From Bradyrhizobium sp. Gha (lineage in GTDB: Bacteria; Pseudomonadota; Alphaproteobacteria; Rhizobiales; Xanthobacteraceae), in the NCBI RefSeq assembly GCF_900113735.1, contig NZ_FOQM01000001.1, forward strand, positions 310,001 through 374,000: DNA of 64,000 nucleotides, written 5' to 3'. The notes under the pieces were generated by a model that did no database searches, was not told the DNA's origin, and saw nothing but the letters and a program-made list of their open reading frames with translations. The position numbers and the translations under genes were made by a program. Shown piece by piece: positions 8,863-17,123 of this stretch (position 1 is the first letter of the stretch; each line of letters starts with the position of its first letter).

Positions 8863-9099
8863 ATGGGCACCCGAGCCATCTTTGGCGCCTTGATCCTGGG
8901 CGGGTTGGTAGCGCTTTCCGCATCCCCGATCCTGTCGGCGCAGCCGACGGACAACGGCACATCTACGCCGAAGGATGCCGGCGCATCGACGCGCAAGGAC
9001 GCAACGCCCAATACCAATACGGCCCCGACGAAGCACCGCGACTGGCGTCACCGCGGCGGAACGCATCCGCACTACGGCAGCCGACGGATTCGAACCTAG
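8863..9099 (+). CDS. small secreted hypothetical protein
   Basis: A 78-residue product starting MGTRAIFGALILGGLVALSA, a typical Sec signal peptide with likely cleavage after SAQ or near residue 27. The mature part is about 50 residues, rich in Thr, Asp, His and Arg, with no recognisable domain and a basic, histidine-containing end (HRDWRHRGGTHPHYGSR). GGAGG stands 6 bases before the ATG at 8863, better than the ATG at 8851. It lies between the permease and the AI-2E family gene, 38 bases before the latter. Role unknown. Confidence 0.65.
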   Translation: MGTRAIFGALILGGLVALSASPILSAQPTDNGTSTPKDAGASTRKDATPNTNTAPTKHRDWRHRGGTHPHYGSRRIRT

Positions 9100-9137
9100 C
9101 TGCCGCAGGCGATAGCCCCCCGCGATTGGACCGATCC

Positions 9138-10274
9138 ATGAGCGATTCGAGGACTGGACCTGAGAAGCTCCGTGAAATCGTACCACGCGACGATTTCGTC
9201 GACCTGCAGGAGAATGACGCACCGCGCGGCATTCTGGCGACCGGCCTCACCTTGCTCGCCGCATGCGTCTTCCTGTTTCTGGTGTGGCAAACAGTCTCCA
9301 GTCTCCTGCTCATCTTCGCAGGCGTGTTGTTCGCCGCATTTCTGGATGCTTGCGCGAGGGCCCTCGCGCCGGTCCTCCCGCTCAACCGACCCTGGCGGCT
9401 GACGCTGGTCCTGTTGCTGTTCACCGCCTTGTCGGGATTGGGCCTCGGCTGGGGGACAGGCAAGTTACCAGAGCAGACGCGCATCTTGCTGAAGGTCATG
9501 GACGGCCAGATCGACGTCATGCAGGCGCATCTGATGTCATACGGTGTCGACCTGCTCGGTCCGGAATGGGGCCGCGACTTTGCGCAATGGCTGTTTTCGG
9601 ACCAGGGCCGTTTCCTCAGTCATGCTCAATTCCTGCTCGGCGGAGCATCGAGTGTTCTGACCAGCGCGTTGGTGATCCTGTTCCTTGGAATCCTCTTTGC
9701 GTTCGATCCGATCAGCCACCGCGAAAGCGTGGTCATGCTGGTACGGAAGTCCTACCGCGCCCGGGCGAGGGCGGTCATGGACGAGACAGGCACAGTCATG
9801 CGGCTGTGGCTGGTCGGGCAGCTCGTCCGCATCATTCTCATGACGCTGTGCGTCTGGCTCGCACTCTATCTCGTCGGGCTGCCCGGACCTTTCGTGCTGG
9901 GATTACAGGCAGGCCTATCGAATTTCATTCCCTATCTCGGGCCTATCCTAGCCGCAATTCCGATCGCACTCGTCGCAATGCCGCTCGGAAGCTCCCTGCT
10001 GATCTGGGCCATCGTCATCTACACGATCATCCAGTCGCTCGAAGGCTATGTGATCGGCCCGCTTATTCAGCGTCAAGCTGTCGAAATCCCTCCTGCCTGG
10101 ACGTTGGTCGCGATTGTCATGCTGGGCGCGCTGTTCGGCGTCCTGGGCATCGCCCTGGCCATGCCTCTGGTCGCGATCTGCCGTGTCGCAATCATCCGGT
10201 TCTACGTCGAGGATTACCTGGGCGACGACGCAAGCAGACCTTCGGCAATTCCAGATCGCGAGCGGGTGCCGTGA
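9138..10274 (+). CDS. AI-2E family (PerM-type) transporter
   Basis: A 378-residue membrane protein of the AI-2E/PerM superfamily. After a 30-residue soluble start, helix pairs appear at about 35-75 and 85-105. A long extracytoplasmic linker precedes the conserved C-terminal core: LVGLPGPFVLGLQAGLSNFIPYLGPIL followed by QSLEGYVIGPLIQRQAVEIPP. Members export small solutes or exchange ions; signalling-molecule export is shown for few of them, so the name should not be read as proof of quorum sensing. It overlaps the next gene by four bases (GTGA), indicating one operon. Confidence 0.85.
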   Translation: MSDSRTGPEKLREIVPRDDFVDLQENDAPRGILATGLTLLAACVFLFLVWQTVSSLLLIFAGVLFAAFLDACARALAPVLPLNRPWRLTLVLLLFTALSGLGLGWGTGKLPEQTRILLKVMDGQIDVMQAHLMSYGVDLLGPEWGRDFAQWLFSDQGRFLSHAQFLLGGASSVLTSALVILFLGILFAFDPISHRESVVMLVRKSYRARARAVMDETGTVMRLWLVGQLVRIILMTLCVWLALYLVGLPGPFVLGLQAGLSNFIPYLGPILAAIPIALVAMPLGSSLLIWAIVIYTIIQSLEGYVIGPLIQRQAVEIPPAWTLVAIVMLGALFGVLGIALAMPLVAICRVAIIRFYVEDYLGDDASRPSAIPDRERVP

Positions 10275-10864
10275 ACGAAATCGATGCGAAACCGAACGAG
10301 CGAACCGGGCCTTCCTCACCTCGATCTGGAATGGCCCACTTCCTGTGGCAGCAATTGCCATACGTCGTGGCGCTGGTGCTCGCCATCGCGGGCGTTGCCT
10401 ATACCAATGTGTCCCACCAGCCTCTCGTCGGTTACTGGGAATTCCTGGCCCTTTCCATCGGCGTCGTCTGCGTCGTCACCAAATGGCCGGAGACCCAGGG
10501 CAAGGAGGCCCAGTTCCGATTGATCTGGACCCAGGCGCTGCATTGGGTTGCCGTCCTGGTCACGATGAACGTCATGCTGGTGTCGGGCGTCCAGCAATTG
10601 CTTCCCACTCCAGCGACCGGCCTCGTCCTCCTCACCTTGCTCGCACTCGGCACGTTCCTGGCGGGCGTCAGCCTTCTCTCGCTGCAAATCTCGTTTCTTG
10701 GCCTCGCGATGGGCGTGGCCGTTCCCGCGATATCCTGGCTCAAGCAATCTGTTTTCTTCTTTTTGCTGGGCGCAGTGCTGCTGATCGGCCTCGCCATCAC
10801 ATTCTGGCTTCGTCAGGACGGCCGGCCAACGGCAACATCCACGAACAACCCAACGGAGGATTAA
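10271..10864 (+). CDS. multi-pass membrane protein, unknown
   Basis: A 197-residue protein starting at a GTG that overlaps the previous stop codon. It has a short hydrophilic N-terminus and about five hydrophobic helices (LPYVVALVLAIAGVAYTNV; FLALSIGVVCVVTKW; ALHWVAVLVTMNVMLVSGV; LVLLTLLALGTFLAGVSLL; FFFLLGAVLLIGLAITFWL). I do not recognise a named family. Translational coupling to the AI-2E family transporter before it and immediate abutment to the DUF992 gene after it (next ATG begins the base after its stop) suggest an envelope-related operon of three genes. Confidence 0.75.
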   Translation: MNEIDAKPNERTGPSSPRSGMAHFLWQQLPYVVALVLAIAGVAYTNVSHQPLVGYWEFLALSIGVVCVVTKWPETQGKEAQFRLIWTQALHWVAVLVTMNVMLVSGVQQLLPTPATGLVLLTLLALGTFLAGVSLLSLQISFLGLAMGVAVPAISWLKQSVFFFLLGAVLLIGLAITFWLRQDGRPTATSTNNPTED

Positions 10865-11344
10865 ATGCGAACAATACGGCTCTTTCTCATCGGCACATTC
10901 GCCTTGCTATGCGCCGCCTCGCCCTCCCGCGCCGACGCATTCCGGGTCGGCAGACTATTGTGCTTCAGCGAGGCGCGGGTGGGGCTGGTCCTCGGATCGG
11001 CGCAATCGCTACGCTGCGTGTTCTATGCGAGCAGGCCGCCTCGGCAATATATCTATGAGGGCCGCATAAGGCGCATCGGTCTCGACATTGGCGTGACCTC
11101 CGCAGGAACCCTGTCTTGGGCGGTGCTCGCCAAGAACTCGCGCATCGGCCCCGGTACCCTGCGCGGGAGCTATGTGGGAGCGAGCGGCAATGTCGCCCTT
11201 GGTCCCGGCCTCGGGGCCAACGTTCTGATCGGCGGTTCACGGCGAAGTGTCATGTTGCAACCGCTGTCGGTCGAGCGATCGATCGGGATGAACCTCGCGG
11301 CCGGCGTCTCCAATCTGACGCTGGGCTCGCGCGGCAACCGATAG
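10865..11344 (+). CDS. DUF992 family secreted protein
   Basis: A 159-residue exported protein with a clear signal peptide (MRTIRLFLIGTFALLCAASPSRA) and then a DUF992 domain: two conserved cysteines (LLCFSEAR, LRCVFYA), LDIGVTSAGTLSWAV, GSYVGASGNVALGPGLGANV and a final LQPLSVERSIGMNLAAGVSN. The family is common in rhizobia, probably periplasmic, and has no known activity. The two cysteines could form a disulfide. It begins directly after the stop of the membrane protein gene with GGAGG 6 bases upstream, so it belongs to the same operon. Confidence 0.85.
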   Translation: MRTIRLFLIGTFALLCAASPSRADAFRVGRLLCFSEARVGLVLGSAQSLRCVFYASRPPRQYIYEGRIRRIGLDIGVTSAGTLSWAVLAKNSRIGPGTLRGSYVGASGNVALGPGLGANVLIGGSRRSVMLQPLSVERSIGMNLAAGVSNLTLGSRGNR

Positions 11345-11483
11345 CTTGCGACAACGATCCAGGCTGGTCGGATCCATTGCGAACATTCCCGCTCCGTGGC
11401 TCAGGGTTTCGTCGGATATCGACTTAGCGAGTTCGAGTTATCGTGCCTCATCTGCGGACTATTACGCGGATCAGGAGGATGGG

Positions 11484-12041
11484 ATGACAGTCTACGACCG
11501 CCGGTCCGGCATCGAAGCGCTGGGCCCTCCTCCCCTGTGGGTCTGCGTCCTCCTTGGCTTTGTGATGATCGCCGCGGGTTTCGCGGCGCTCGGCGACGCG
11601 GTGTTTGCGACTGTCATCAGCGTCAAGCTGATCGGGCTGACGGCGATTGCAGCCGGAGCGTTCGAGATCGCCCATGCCTTCTGGACCAAGGGATGGGGCG
11701 GCTTCGCATGGCAGATCCTGCTCGGCGCGCTCTATGCAGGCTTCGGGCTTGTGCTTCTCGCTCAGCCGGCTTCCGGCACACTGATCCTGACCTATTTTCT
11801 GGGCGCTGTGCTGTTCGCATCGGGCGCCGTCCGATGCGTGCTGAGTTTCGCTTATTGGCAGCAGAATGGCTGGATGATGCTGGCCTCCGGCATGTTCGCA
11901 CTGCTCGCCGGACTGCTCATTCTGTTCCGTTTTCCCACCATCAGCGCTTGGGCCCTCGGCTTCCTGCTGGGCATCGACCTGATCTCGCACGGCCTGGCGT
12001 GGCTGCTTTACGCGCTTCAATCCGTGCGAAAGGCTGCGTAA
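11484..12041 (+). CDS. HdeD family acid-resistance membrane protein
   Basis: A 185-residue protein with about six helices in three similar pairs, the DUF308/HdeD arrangement (LLGFVMIAAGFAAL; GAFEIAHAFWTKGW; ILLGALYAGFGLVLL; GMFALLAGLLILFRFP). Enteric HdeD is an inner-membrane protein of the acid-fitness island; the transport or sensing role is unknown. The ATG at 11484 is preceded by AGGAGGATGGG. A small Tat-exported protein follows 13 bases after the stop, so the two may be co-transcribed. Confidence 0.85.
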   Translation: MTVYDRRSGIEALGPPPLWVCVLLGFVMIAAGFAALGDAVFATVISVKLIGLTAIAAGAFEIAHAFWTKGWGGFAWQILLGALYAGFGLVLLAQPASGTLILTYFLGAVLFASGAVRCVLSFAYWQQNGWMMLASGMFALLAGLLILFRFPTISAWALGFLLGIDLISHGLAWLLYALQSVRKAA

Positions 12042-12054
12042 CAAAGAGGAGAAG

Positions 12055-12372
12055 ATGATGGACACTCCCAGCCGTCGAGCTTTCCTTGGCTTCGCCCAGA
12101 ATGCCGTTGCCGCCACAGCCATCGGTGCGATCGGGGTTCGTTTCATTGCAGCAGCAGAAGCGATGCCGATTGCTCCCGATCTTGGCAAAGCCGGCGAGCC
12201 GTCAGAACTCCTGACGCACGCGCAGTGGGGACCAGGTCCTGGTTGGGGACCAAGTCCTGGTTGGGGACCTGGACCTGGTCCGGGCTGGGGCCGCCCGGCG
12301 CCGCGGAGGCGCCGCCGCTGGGTTTGCTGGTGGCATCGCGGTCGTCGTCATTGCGGATGGCGGTGGCGTTAG
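12055..12372 (+). CDS. Tat-exported Gly/Pro/Trp-rich small protein
   Basis: A 105-residue protein with a twin-arginine signal (SRRAFLGF at 6-13, then an Ala-rich hydrophobic stretch ending AAAEAMP). The mature part contains imperfect WGPGPGWGPSPGWG repeats and then a very basic Trp/Cys/His tail (RRRRRWVCWWHRGRRHCGW). Such tails are seen in small rhizobial periplasmic proteins of unknown role. The AGGAG before the start supports translation from 12055 or the next codon. It follows the HdeD gene closely. The Tat signal suggests folding or cofactor/metal loading before export, perhaps via the Cys/His tail; that is inference. Confidence 0.7.
   Translation: MMDTPSRRAFLGFAQNAVAATAIGAIGVRFIAAAEAMPIAPDLGKAGEPSELLTHAQWGPGPGWGPSPGWGPGPGPGWGRPAPRRRRRWVCWWHRGRRHCGWRWR
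12226..12290 (+). repeat. 18-bp tandem repeat inside the Tat protein gene
   Basis: Two units of 18 bases (12226-12243 and 12244-12261) differ by a single base, and a longer third unit follows from 12262. Each encodes WGPxPG. The units are themselves near-palindromic around GGACC-GGTCC. Unit-number variation would change protein length without shifting frame. Confidence 0.8.
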
Positions 12373-12456
12373 GAACGCGCCCACGGGAAAGTCTTCTCTC
12401 CGGGAAGCGAACAATTTGAGGCTGTGCGGCCCCGAGCCCCTATGACGGAGGCAATC

Positions 12457-12699
12457 GTGCGGAACACCAAGCAGTGGCTCCTTTCGGTAGCTCTGACAGC
12501 TCTTCTTGTCCTGGCAATCTGGTATTGCGCGTCGGTGTGGCAAGCAGTTTCACCGATGCCACTTTACCGCAACGTCATCCTCGCAGCAGCTGCAATCCTG
12601 ATGGTCGTGATCGGCTGCGGTCTGATGGCACTGATGTTCTACAGCCGTCGCAAGGGTTACGACGAACCCGCACGCAGCAAACGGAGACAGCCGGAGTAG
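12457..12699 (+). CDS. small two-helix membrane protein
   Basis: An 80-residue protein with two hydrophobic helices (WLLSVALTALLVLAIWYCA and VILAAAAILMVVIGCGLMAL) and a basic C-terminus. I start it at the GTG at 12457, which has GGAGG 5 bases upstream; an ATG at 12442 would add five residues but has no ribosome site. No family recognised. It lies 84 bases after the Tat protein gene and faces the convergent dehydrogenase gene. Confidence 0.55.
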   Translation: MRNTKQWLLSVALTALLVLAIWYCASVWQAVSPMPLYRNVILAAAAILMVVIGCGLMALMFYSRRKGYDEPARSKRRQPE

Positions 12700-12754
12700 C
12701 GAGGCGCCGCTAGCGCGCCGCACTCGACAACCCGGCGATTGCCCATCGAGGACA

Positions 12755-13537
12755 CTAGGGCTTCGCGGTGCCCGGCTCGGCCATCTTGCGATGCTGCTTG
12801 GCCAGCACCTCGTTCGGCGTGACGTTCGCCACCGTGGTCTGGAGCTTGTTCTTCACTCCCGTCACGATGTCCGAATCGCCCCGCAGCATCGCGTCGAATC
12901 CGGCCTTCGCCACCTCATGTGGATCGTCTTTCTTGTCGGTTCCGACCTTGGTGTCCATCATGTCGGCGCGCCGGAAGAATTCGGTCTCCGTCGCTCCGGG
13001 CATCAAGCAGGTGACGGTCACACCGCTATCGCGCAGTTCCTCGCGCAGCGCGAACGAGAAGGAATCGAGGAACGCCTTTGTGCCGTTGTAGACGGCCTGG
13101 AAGCTTCCCGGCGTGAAGCCGGCGACGGAGCCGGTGATCAGAATGCGACCTGAATTCCGTCGCAGCATCTCGTTGCCGACCCGATGGATCAGGTAGAGCG
13201 TCCCGGTGATGTTGGTGTCGACCACGCGCCTGACCCGGCCGAAATCCTGGCCGAGGAAGGCATTACCGAGGCCGACCCCGGCATTGGCCAGCAACGCGTC
13301 GATGGGACGATCGCCCACGGCCGCATAGAGCTTGTCGACGCCTTCAGTGGTCGCGAGATCCGCCTGTACCGCCACCACGCTGCCGCCGATCTTGCGCAAT
13401 TCGGCGGCCGCGGCCTCGATCGCGGGTTCATTCGCGGCAATGACGAGATCGAAACCGTCCTCGGCACAGCACCTCGCGAGTTCCAGACCGATTCCGGTCG
13501 AGGCTCCGGTCACGACGGCGAGTTTGTTGGCTGGCAT
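12755..13537 (-). CDS. short-chain dehydrogenase/reductase
   Basis: A 260-residue classical SDR. The cofactor-binding TGASTGIG motif is at 13-20, NAG in the fourth strand (LLANAGVGLG), catalytic Ser in TGSVAG and YxxxK as YNGTK. An Ala at the second-strand end (IAANE) leaves NAD versus NADP preference open. Substrate unknown. The start at 13537 has GAGG 8 bases upstream; a longer reading from 13573 is possible. It is divergent from the zinc alcohol dehydrogenase gene at 13699, so both could belong to a common stress or detoxification programme. Confidence 0.85.
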   Translation of the reverse strand: MPANKLAVVTGASTGIGLELARCCAEDGFDLVIAANEPAIEAAAAELRKIGGSVVAVQADLATTEGVDKLYAAVGDRPIDALLANAGVGLGNAFLGQDFGRVRRVVDTNITGTLYLIHRVGNEMLRRNSGRILITGSVAGFTPGSFQAVYNGTKAFLDSFSFALREELRDSGVTVTCLMPGATETEFFRRADMMDTKVGTDKKDDPHEVAKAGFDAMLRGDSDIVTGVKNKLQTTVANVTPNEVLAKQHRKMAEPGTAKP

Positions 13538-13634
13538 GGGCGCGTCCTCGCGGCTGAGATTGATGACGTCCAATCGCCCCGTCTCCGGCTCGTTCCTATT
13601 TGAGGTGCGGTGACCGCGGTGCGAAGATTTGCGC

Positions 13635-13683
13635 CAGCGATAGCAACCATCGTTCCATCCTGGACTTAGATGCCTCGTAATTC
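13635..13683 (+). repeat. 49-bp intergenic element, copy A
   Basis: Matches 33360-33408 at about three quarters of positions, with identical blocks ATAGCAACCATCG, ACTTAGATG and TCGTA at the same spacing. It ends 15 bases before the ATG of the alcohol dehydrogenase gene. The other copy is also upstream of a plus-strand gene. It may be a regulatory element or a small dispersed repeat. Confidence 0.6.
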
Positions 13684-13698
13684 AGGCGGAGGACGGAC

Positions 13699-14874
13699 AT
13701 GAAGGCGCTAGTTTGGCACGGCAAGGAAGACATCAGGTGCGACACCGTCACCGATCCGGAAATCCAGGACCCGCGCGACGCGATCATCAAGGTCACGAGT
13801 TGCGCGATCTGCGGATCCGACCTTCACCTCTTTCACAATTTCATTCCCGGCATGATGCCCGGCGACATCATGGGCCACGAGACCATGGGCGAAGTGGTCG
13901 AGGTCGGACCCGGCGTCGACGGCAAGCTGAAGAAGGGCGACCGCATCGTCGTCCCCTTCACGATCATTTGCGGTGAATGCGATCAGTGCAAACGCGGCAA
14001 TTTCTCCGTGTGCGAGACAACCAATCGCAAGAAGCATCTGGCTGACAAGGTATTCGGGCATTCGACCGCCGGCCTGTTCGGCTACACGCACTTGACCGGT
14101 GGCTATCCCGGCGGCCAGGCCGAATACTTGCGCGTCCCCTTCGCCGATGCCACGCATATCAAGGTTCCCGCCGGGATCCCCGACGAGCAACTGCTGTTTC
14201 TCAGCGACATCTTCCCGACCGGCTGGCAAGCCGCCGTGCAATGCGACATCGTACCGACCGATACGGTCGCGATCTGGGGCTGTGGTCCAGTCGGGCAGAT
14301 GGCACTCCGCAGCGCCATCCTGCTTGGCGCCAATCAGGTCATCGCGATCGACTGCCTGCCCGAGCGCCTCAGCATGGCGGAAGCTGCCGGAGCCACTACG
14401 ATCAACTTCGAAAACGAGAGCGTTCTGGAGCGGCTCAAGGAACTGACCGATGGCAGGGGTCCCGAAAAATGCATCGATTGCGTCGGGATGGAATCGCATG
14501 TGATGGCGTCATGGCCCGACACCCTGCTGGACCGCGCCAAGCAGATGGTGATGCTGGAGAGCGACAGGCCCCATGTGCTGCGCGAGATGATCTATGTCTG
14601 CCGGCCCGGCGGCATCATCTCGGTCCCCGGAGTCTACAGCGGCTTCTCCGACAAGCTTCCGATGGGTGCATTCATGAACAAGGGGCTGACGATGCGGACA
14701 GGCCAGACCCACGTCAACCGCTGGACCGACGACCTGCTTCGTCGCATCGAGCAAGGCGAGATCGACCCGTCATTCGTCATCACCCACACCGTGCCGCTCA
14801 AGCAAGGTCCCGAAATGTACCAGGTGTTTCGCGACAAGCGCGATTCCTGTGTCAAGGTCGTGTTGAAGCCCTGA
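13699..14874 (+). CDS. zinc-dependent alcohol dehydrogenase (formaldehyde dehydrogenase-like)
   Basis: A 391-residue medium-chain dehydrogenase. Catalytic zinc ligands are C38 (CAICGSDLH), H60 and E61 (GHETMG). The structural zinc loop CGECDQCKRGNFSVC is complete, and the Rossmann motif is GCGPVG. Length and the GGYPGGQAEYLRVPFAD stretch resemble the glutathione-independent formaldehyde dehydrogenase branch. The likely reaction is NAD(P)-linked oxidation of an alcohol or aldehyde hydrate. A DUF-like gene follows 10 bases later with its own GGAG, so they form an operon. The dispersed 49-bp element lies just upstream. Physiological substrate not determinable from sequence. Confidence 0.88.
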   Translation: MKALVWHGKEDIRCDTVTDPEIQDPRDAIIKVTSCAICGSDLHLFHNFIPGMMPGDIMGHETMGEVVEVGPGVDGKLKKGDRIVVPFTIICGECDQCKRGNFSVCETTNRKKHLADKVFGHSTAGLFGYTHLTGGYPGGQAEYLRVPFADATHIKVPAGIPDEQLLFLSDIFPTGWQAAVQCDIVPTDTVAIWGCGPVGQMALRSAILLGANQVIAIDCLPERLSMAEAAGATTINFENESVLERLKELTDGRGPEKCIDCVGMESHVMASWPDTLLDRAKQMVMLESDRPHVLREMIYVCRPGGIISVPGVYSGFSDKLPMGAFMNKGLTMRTGQTHVNRWTDDLLRRIEQGEIDPSFVITHTVPLKQGPEMYQVFRDKRDSCVKVVLKP

Positions 14875-14884
14875 AGGAGCAAAC

Positions 14885-15430
14885 ATGTTTCACTTCTCCA
14901 ATATCGTGCGCACCAAAGGCGATCCCAAGATCGTCGAAGGCGGACCGAGCCTGAAGCAACCGGCAGACCAGCTCGCACGCGCGCTCGGCTGGTTCAGCAT
15001 CGGTCTCGGCATCGTGGAATTTTTCGCGCCTCGACGCGTCACGGAAACGCTCGGCATGGAAGGGCGCGAGACGATGGTCCGTGCTTTCGGCTTGCGGGAA
15101 ATTCTCGCCGGCGTCATGTCACTCTCGGTCGACAAGAACGCGGGCCTGTGGGCCCGCGTCGGCGGCGATGGCCTCGATGCCGCCGCGCTCCTATCAGGAC
15201 TGACGTCCGACAATCCCAGGAAGAGCAATGTCGCACTGGCGCTCCTCATGGTCGGTGGCATTGCCGTGCTCGACTACCGCGCCGCTCAGGAAACCAAGCC
15301 GCAGCGGCCGCCGCCGAATGCGCGACGCAAGCTGTATCCCAATCGCAGCGGCTTCCCCAAGGGACCCCAGGCCGCGAAAGCTCGAGCGAAGGAGATGATC
15401 CAGCACGCGACGGCCGGTGTCGCCTCCTGA
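14885..15430 (+). CDS. membrane-associated hypothetical protein
   Basis: A 181-residue protein with four probable hydrophobic segments (LARALGWFSIGLGIVEFFAP; AFGLREILAGVMSLSV; LDAAALLSGLTS; VALALLMVGGIAVLDY) and a basic C-terminal tail. The pattern resembles the membrane part that in rhizobia often accompanies polyketide-cyclase-like proteins, but no such domain is present here. It lies 10 bases after the alcohol dehydrogenase gene and overlaps the DUF305 gene by 14 bases, so all three are probably co-transcribed. Function unknown. Confidence 0.7.
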   Translation: MFHFSNIVRTKGDPKIVEGGPSLKQPADQLARALGWFSIGLGIVEFFAPRRVTETLGMEGRETMVRAFGLREILAGVMSLSVDKNAGLWARVGGDGLDAAALLSGLTSDNPRKSNVALALLMVGGIAVLDYRAAQETKPQRPPPNARRKLYPNRSGFPKGPQAAKARAKEMIQHATAGVAS

Positions 15431-16553
15431 CCAGGCTGGGATTGCAAACGGGCGACGGCGACGCCCGCGCTGGATTGCCGCCGTCGAGCTCGGGCTGATC
15501 AGCAGCACTTTCTCCACCATTGTCAGCCAGTTGGTCGCCGCGCGGATGGGCCGCGACGCGGGCGTGGACTGGATGACGGTCGCGACCATTCCGGCGCGCG
15601 ACTGGGCGCTCAGCTCGCCGCCGTCATGGAGCGCTATCCTCACCGGCATCGCCTTCCATCAATGGGCGGACTTTTCCTGGGCCGTCGTTTTCTTTGGTGT
15701 GCTCGGACGCTGGACTGCCGATCTGCGGCCTGCAGTGATCCTGCTTCTGGCGCTTCCTTGGGCGATCTTCTCGTCCGGCATGGAATGGTTCGTGCTGGTG
15801 CCGCTATTCCCGTTCTGGCAGCCGCTGTTCACGCTCCAGCAGCCGTACTGGATCGGGCTTCTGGTCCACGCCTCATCAGCCCTGGTGTATCCCTTGTTCG
15901 CCCGGCTGCGCTGGGCACGCGGCGCGGCAACGGAGCGAGACGTGCGGTTTACCGACGCGTGGCTCGCGGGTGCGCTGGTCCTCTTGGCTGCGCTTGGAAT
16001 TATCGCCTTGTTCGGCAGCCAAGGCCGTGAACCGCCGTGGATCGGAGCCGACAGGGATGCAGACCAGACTTACATGCGCCACATCGCGACGCATCACGCA
16101 CAAGGCATCGAGCTGGCGCGCAGTGCCGCCAGGCGCGCGCAAGATCCACATCTCCGGAAACTCGCTGTACTGATGGTCGCAAGCCAGACCGGCGAGAACA
16201 AGATCTTGGAGCACTGGTGGCTGAGCTGGTTCGACACCTCGCTGCCTGATTGCAGCTCCGAGGAGCGTGCTGCCATGCCGGGCTTTCTCACACCGGCCGA
16301 GATACGGCTGGTCAAGCTTGCAGCGCCCGAGCAATTCGACGCGGTCTTCGTCGAAATGATGAGCCGACATCACAGAGGGGCGGTCAAGATGGCCGACCAG
16401 ATGTGGCACAGCCACGGCGATCCCCGCCTACGGGCCATGGCTCACGCCATCCGTCACGAGCAGCAGGGCGAGATCGCCTTGATGCACGGCGAAAGCGGCA
16501 TTGCCGCAGTCGTGAGTGCTACCCGGAACATGCTGGGCAACAACGTCAACTGA
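15417..16553 (+). CDS. DUF305 protein with N-terminal membrane domain
   Basis: A 378-residue protein from a GTG start that overlaps the previous gene. The first half has about five helices (VVFFGVLGRW, LLLALPWAIFSSGMEWFV, YWIGLLVHASSALVYPLF, LVLLAALGIIALFG). The second half is a DUF305 domain with two HH-containing repeats: YMRHIATHHAQGIELAR near 225 and FVEMMSRHHRGAVKMAD near 320. DUF305 folds are ferritin-like, and its paired His/Met residues suggest metal, possibly copper, binding. A multi-helix anchor plus DUF305 is less usual than the secreted stand-alone form. Role unproven. Confidence 0.8.
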   Translation: MSPPDQAGIANGRRRRPRWIAAVELGLISSTFSTIVSQLVAARMGRDAGVDWMTVATIPARDWALSSPPSWSAILTGIAFHQWADFSWAVVFFGVLGRWTADLRPAVILLLALPWAIFSSGMEWFVLVPLFPFWQPLFTLQQPYWIGLLVHASSALVYPLFARLRWARGAATERDVRFTDAWLAGALVLLAALGIIALFGSQGREPPWIGADRDADQTYMRHIATHHAQGIELARSAARRAQDPHLRKLAVLMVASQTGENKILEHWWLSWFDTSLPDCSSEERAAMPGFLTPAEIRLVKLAAPEQFDAVFVEMMSRHHRGAVKMADQMWHSHGDPRLRAMAHAIRHEQQGEIALMHGESGIAAVVSATRNMLGNNVN

Positions 16554-16651
16554 TCAAAAATCGCGACGTCAGTTGGTGCGAAGCTACTTGAGGATGGCGG
16601 GGCACGGTCTCACCGTTCCCTGCCCCACCGGATCTGATCTTCGCTCGAGGG

Positions 16652-16925
16652 CTATGCGGCCTGCCGCTGGTGCGCCAGAAACTCCATGGTCACCTTCTCG
16701 ACGTTGGAATCGATCCAGGCACATACGCTGCTCTTCCTTCAAGGACGCCTCGAGCGGCTCCTTGGCCTCGGCAACACCAGCTGCACCGCAGAGCGCGATG
16801 AGCGATTTGTAGGCCGCGATCTCGAAGTTCTCGAATGCATTGTTGGCGAAGGTGTTCTGACCGCCGTCCCGAGGTTTTCGCAACGTCACCCAAGGCGCGG
16901 CGGATGGTAAGTCAATGGTCGACAT
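16652..16925 (-). pseudogene. decayed DUF892 (YciE/YciF-like ferritin fold) gene
   Basis: Reading leftward from an ATG at 16925 with GGAGAAG upstream gives MSTIDLPSAAPWV and then FANNAFENFEIAAYKSLIAL and EASLKEEQRM, the typical C-terminal half of a DUF892 protein. After about position 16727 the expected continuation is found only in another frame (WIDSNVEKVTMEFLAHQ, stop at 16652-16654). The first ~80 residues of the domain are missing. A deletion plus a small frameshift best explains this. DUF892 proteins are stress-associated, fitting the neighbourhood. Confidence 0.7.
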
Positions 16926-17123
16926 TTCTTCTCCAGAAACTTTCGCCGGTCCATGCAGCGGCCCGCAAACGCCTACACATTTCGCTCTGGCGCAACCGCT
17001 ATCGTGTGTTGATCGCGGAAGCGCGCAGGGGCCCCGGCGAGCCCCTCTCCCCGCGGGGCCGCATCCGTTTCGCAAGCTTAGAACAACGCGTCCAGGCGGA
17101 AGGTATTGCGAGGGTTCTCTTCG

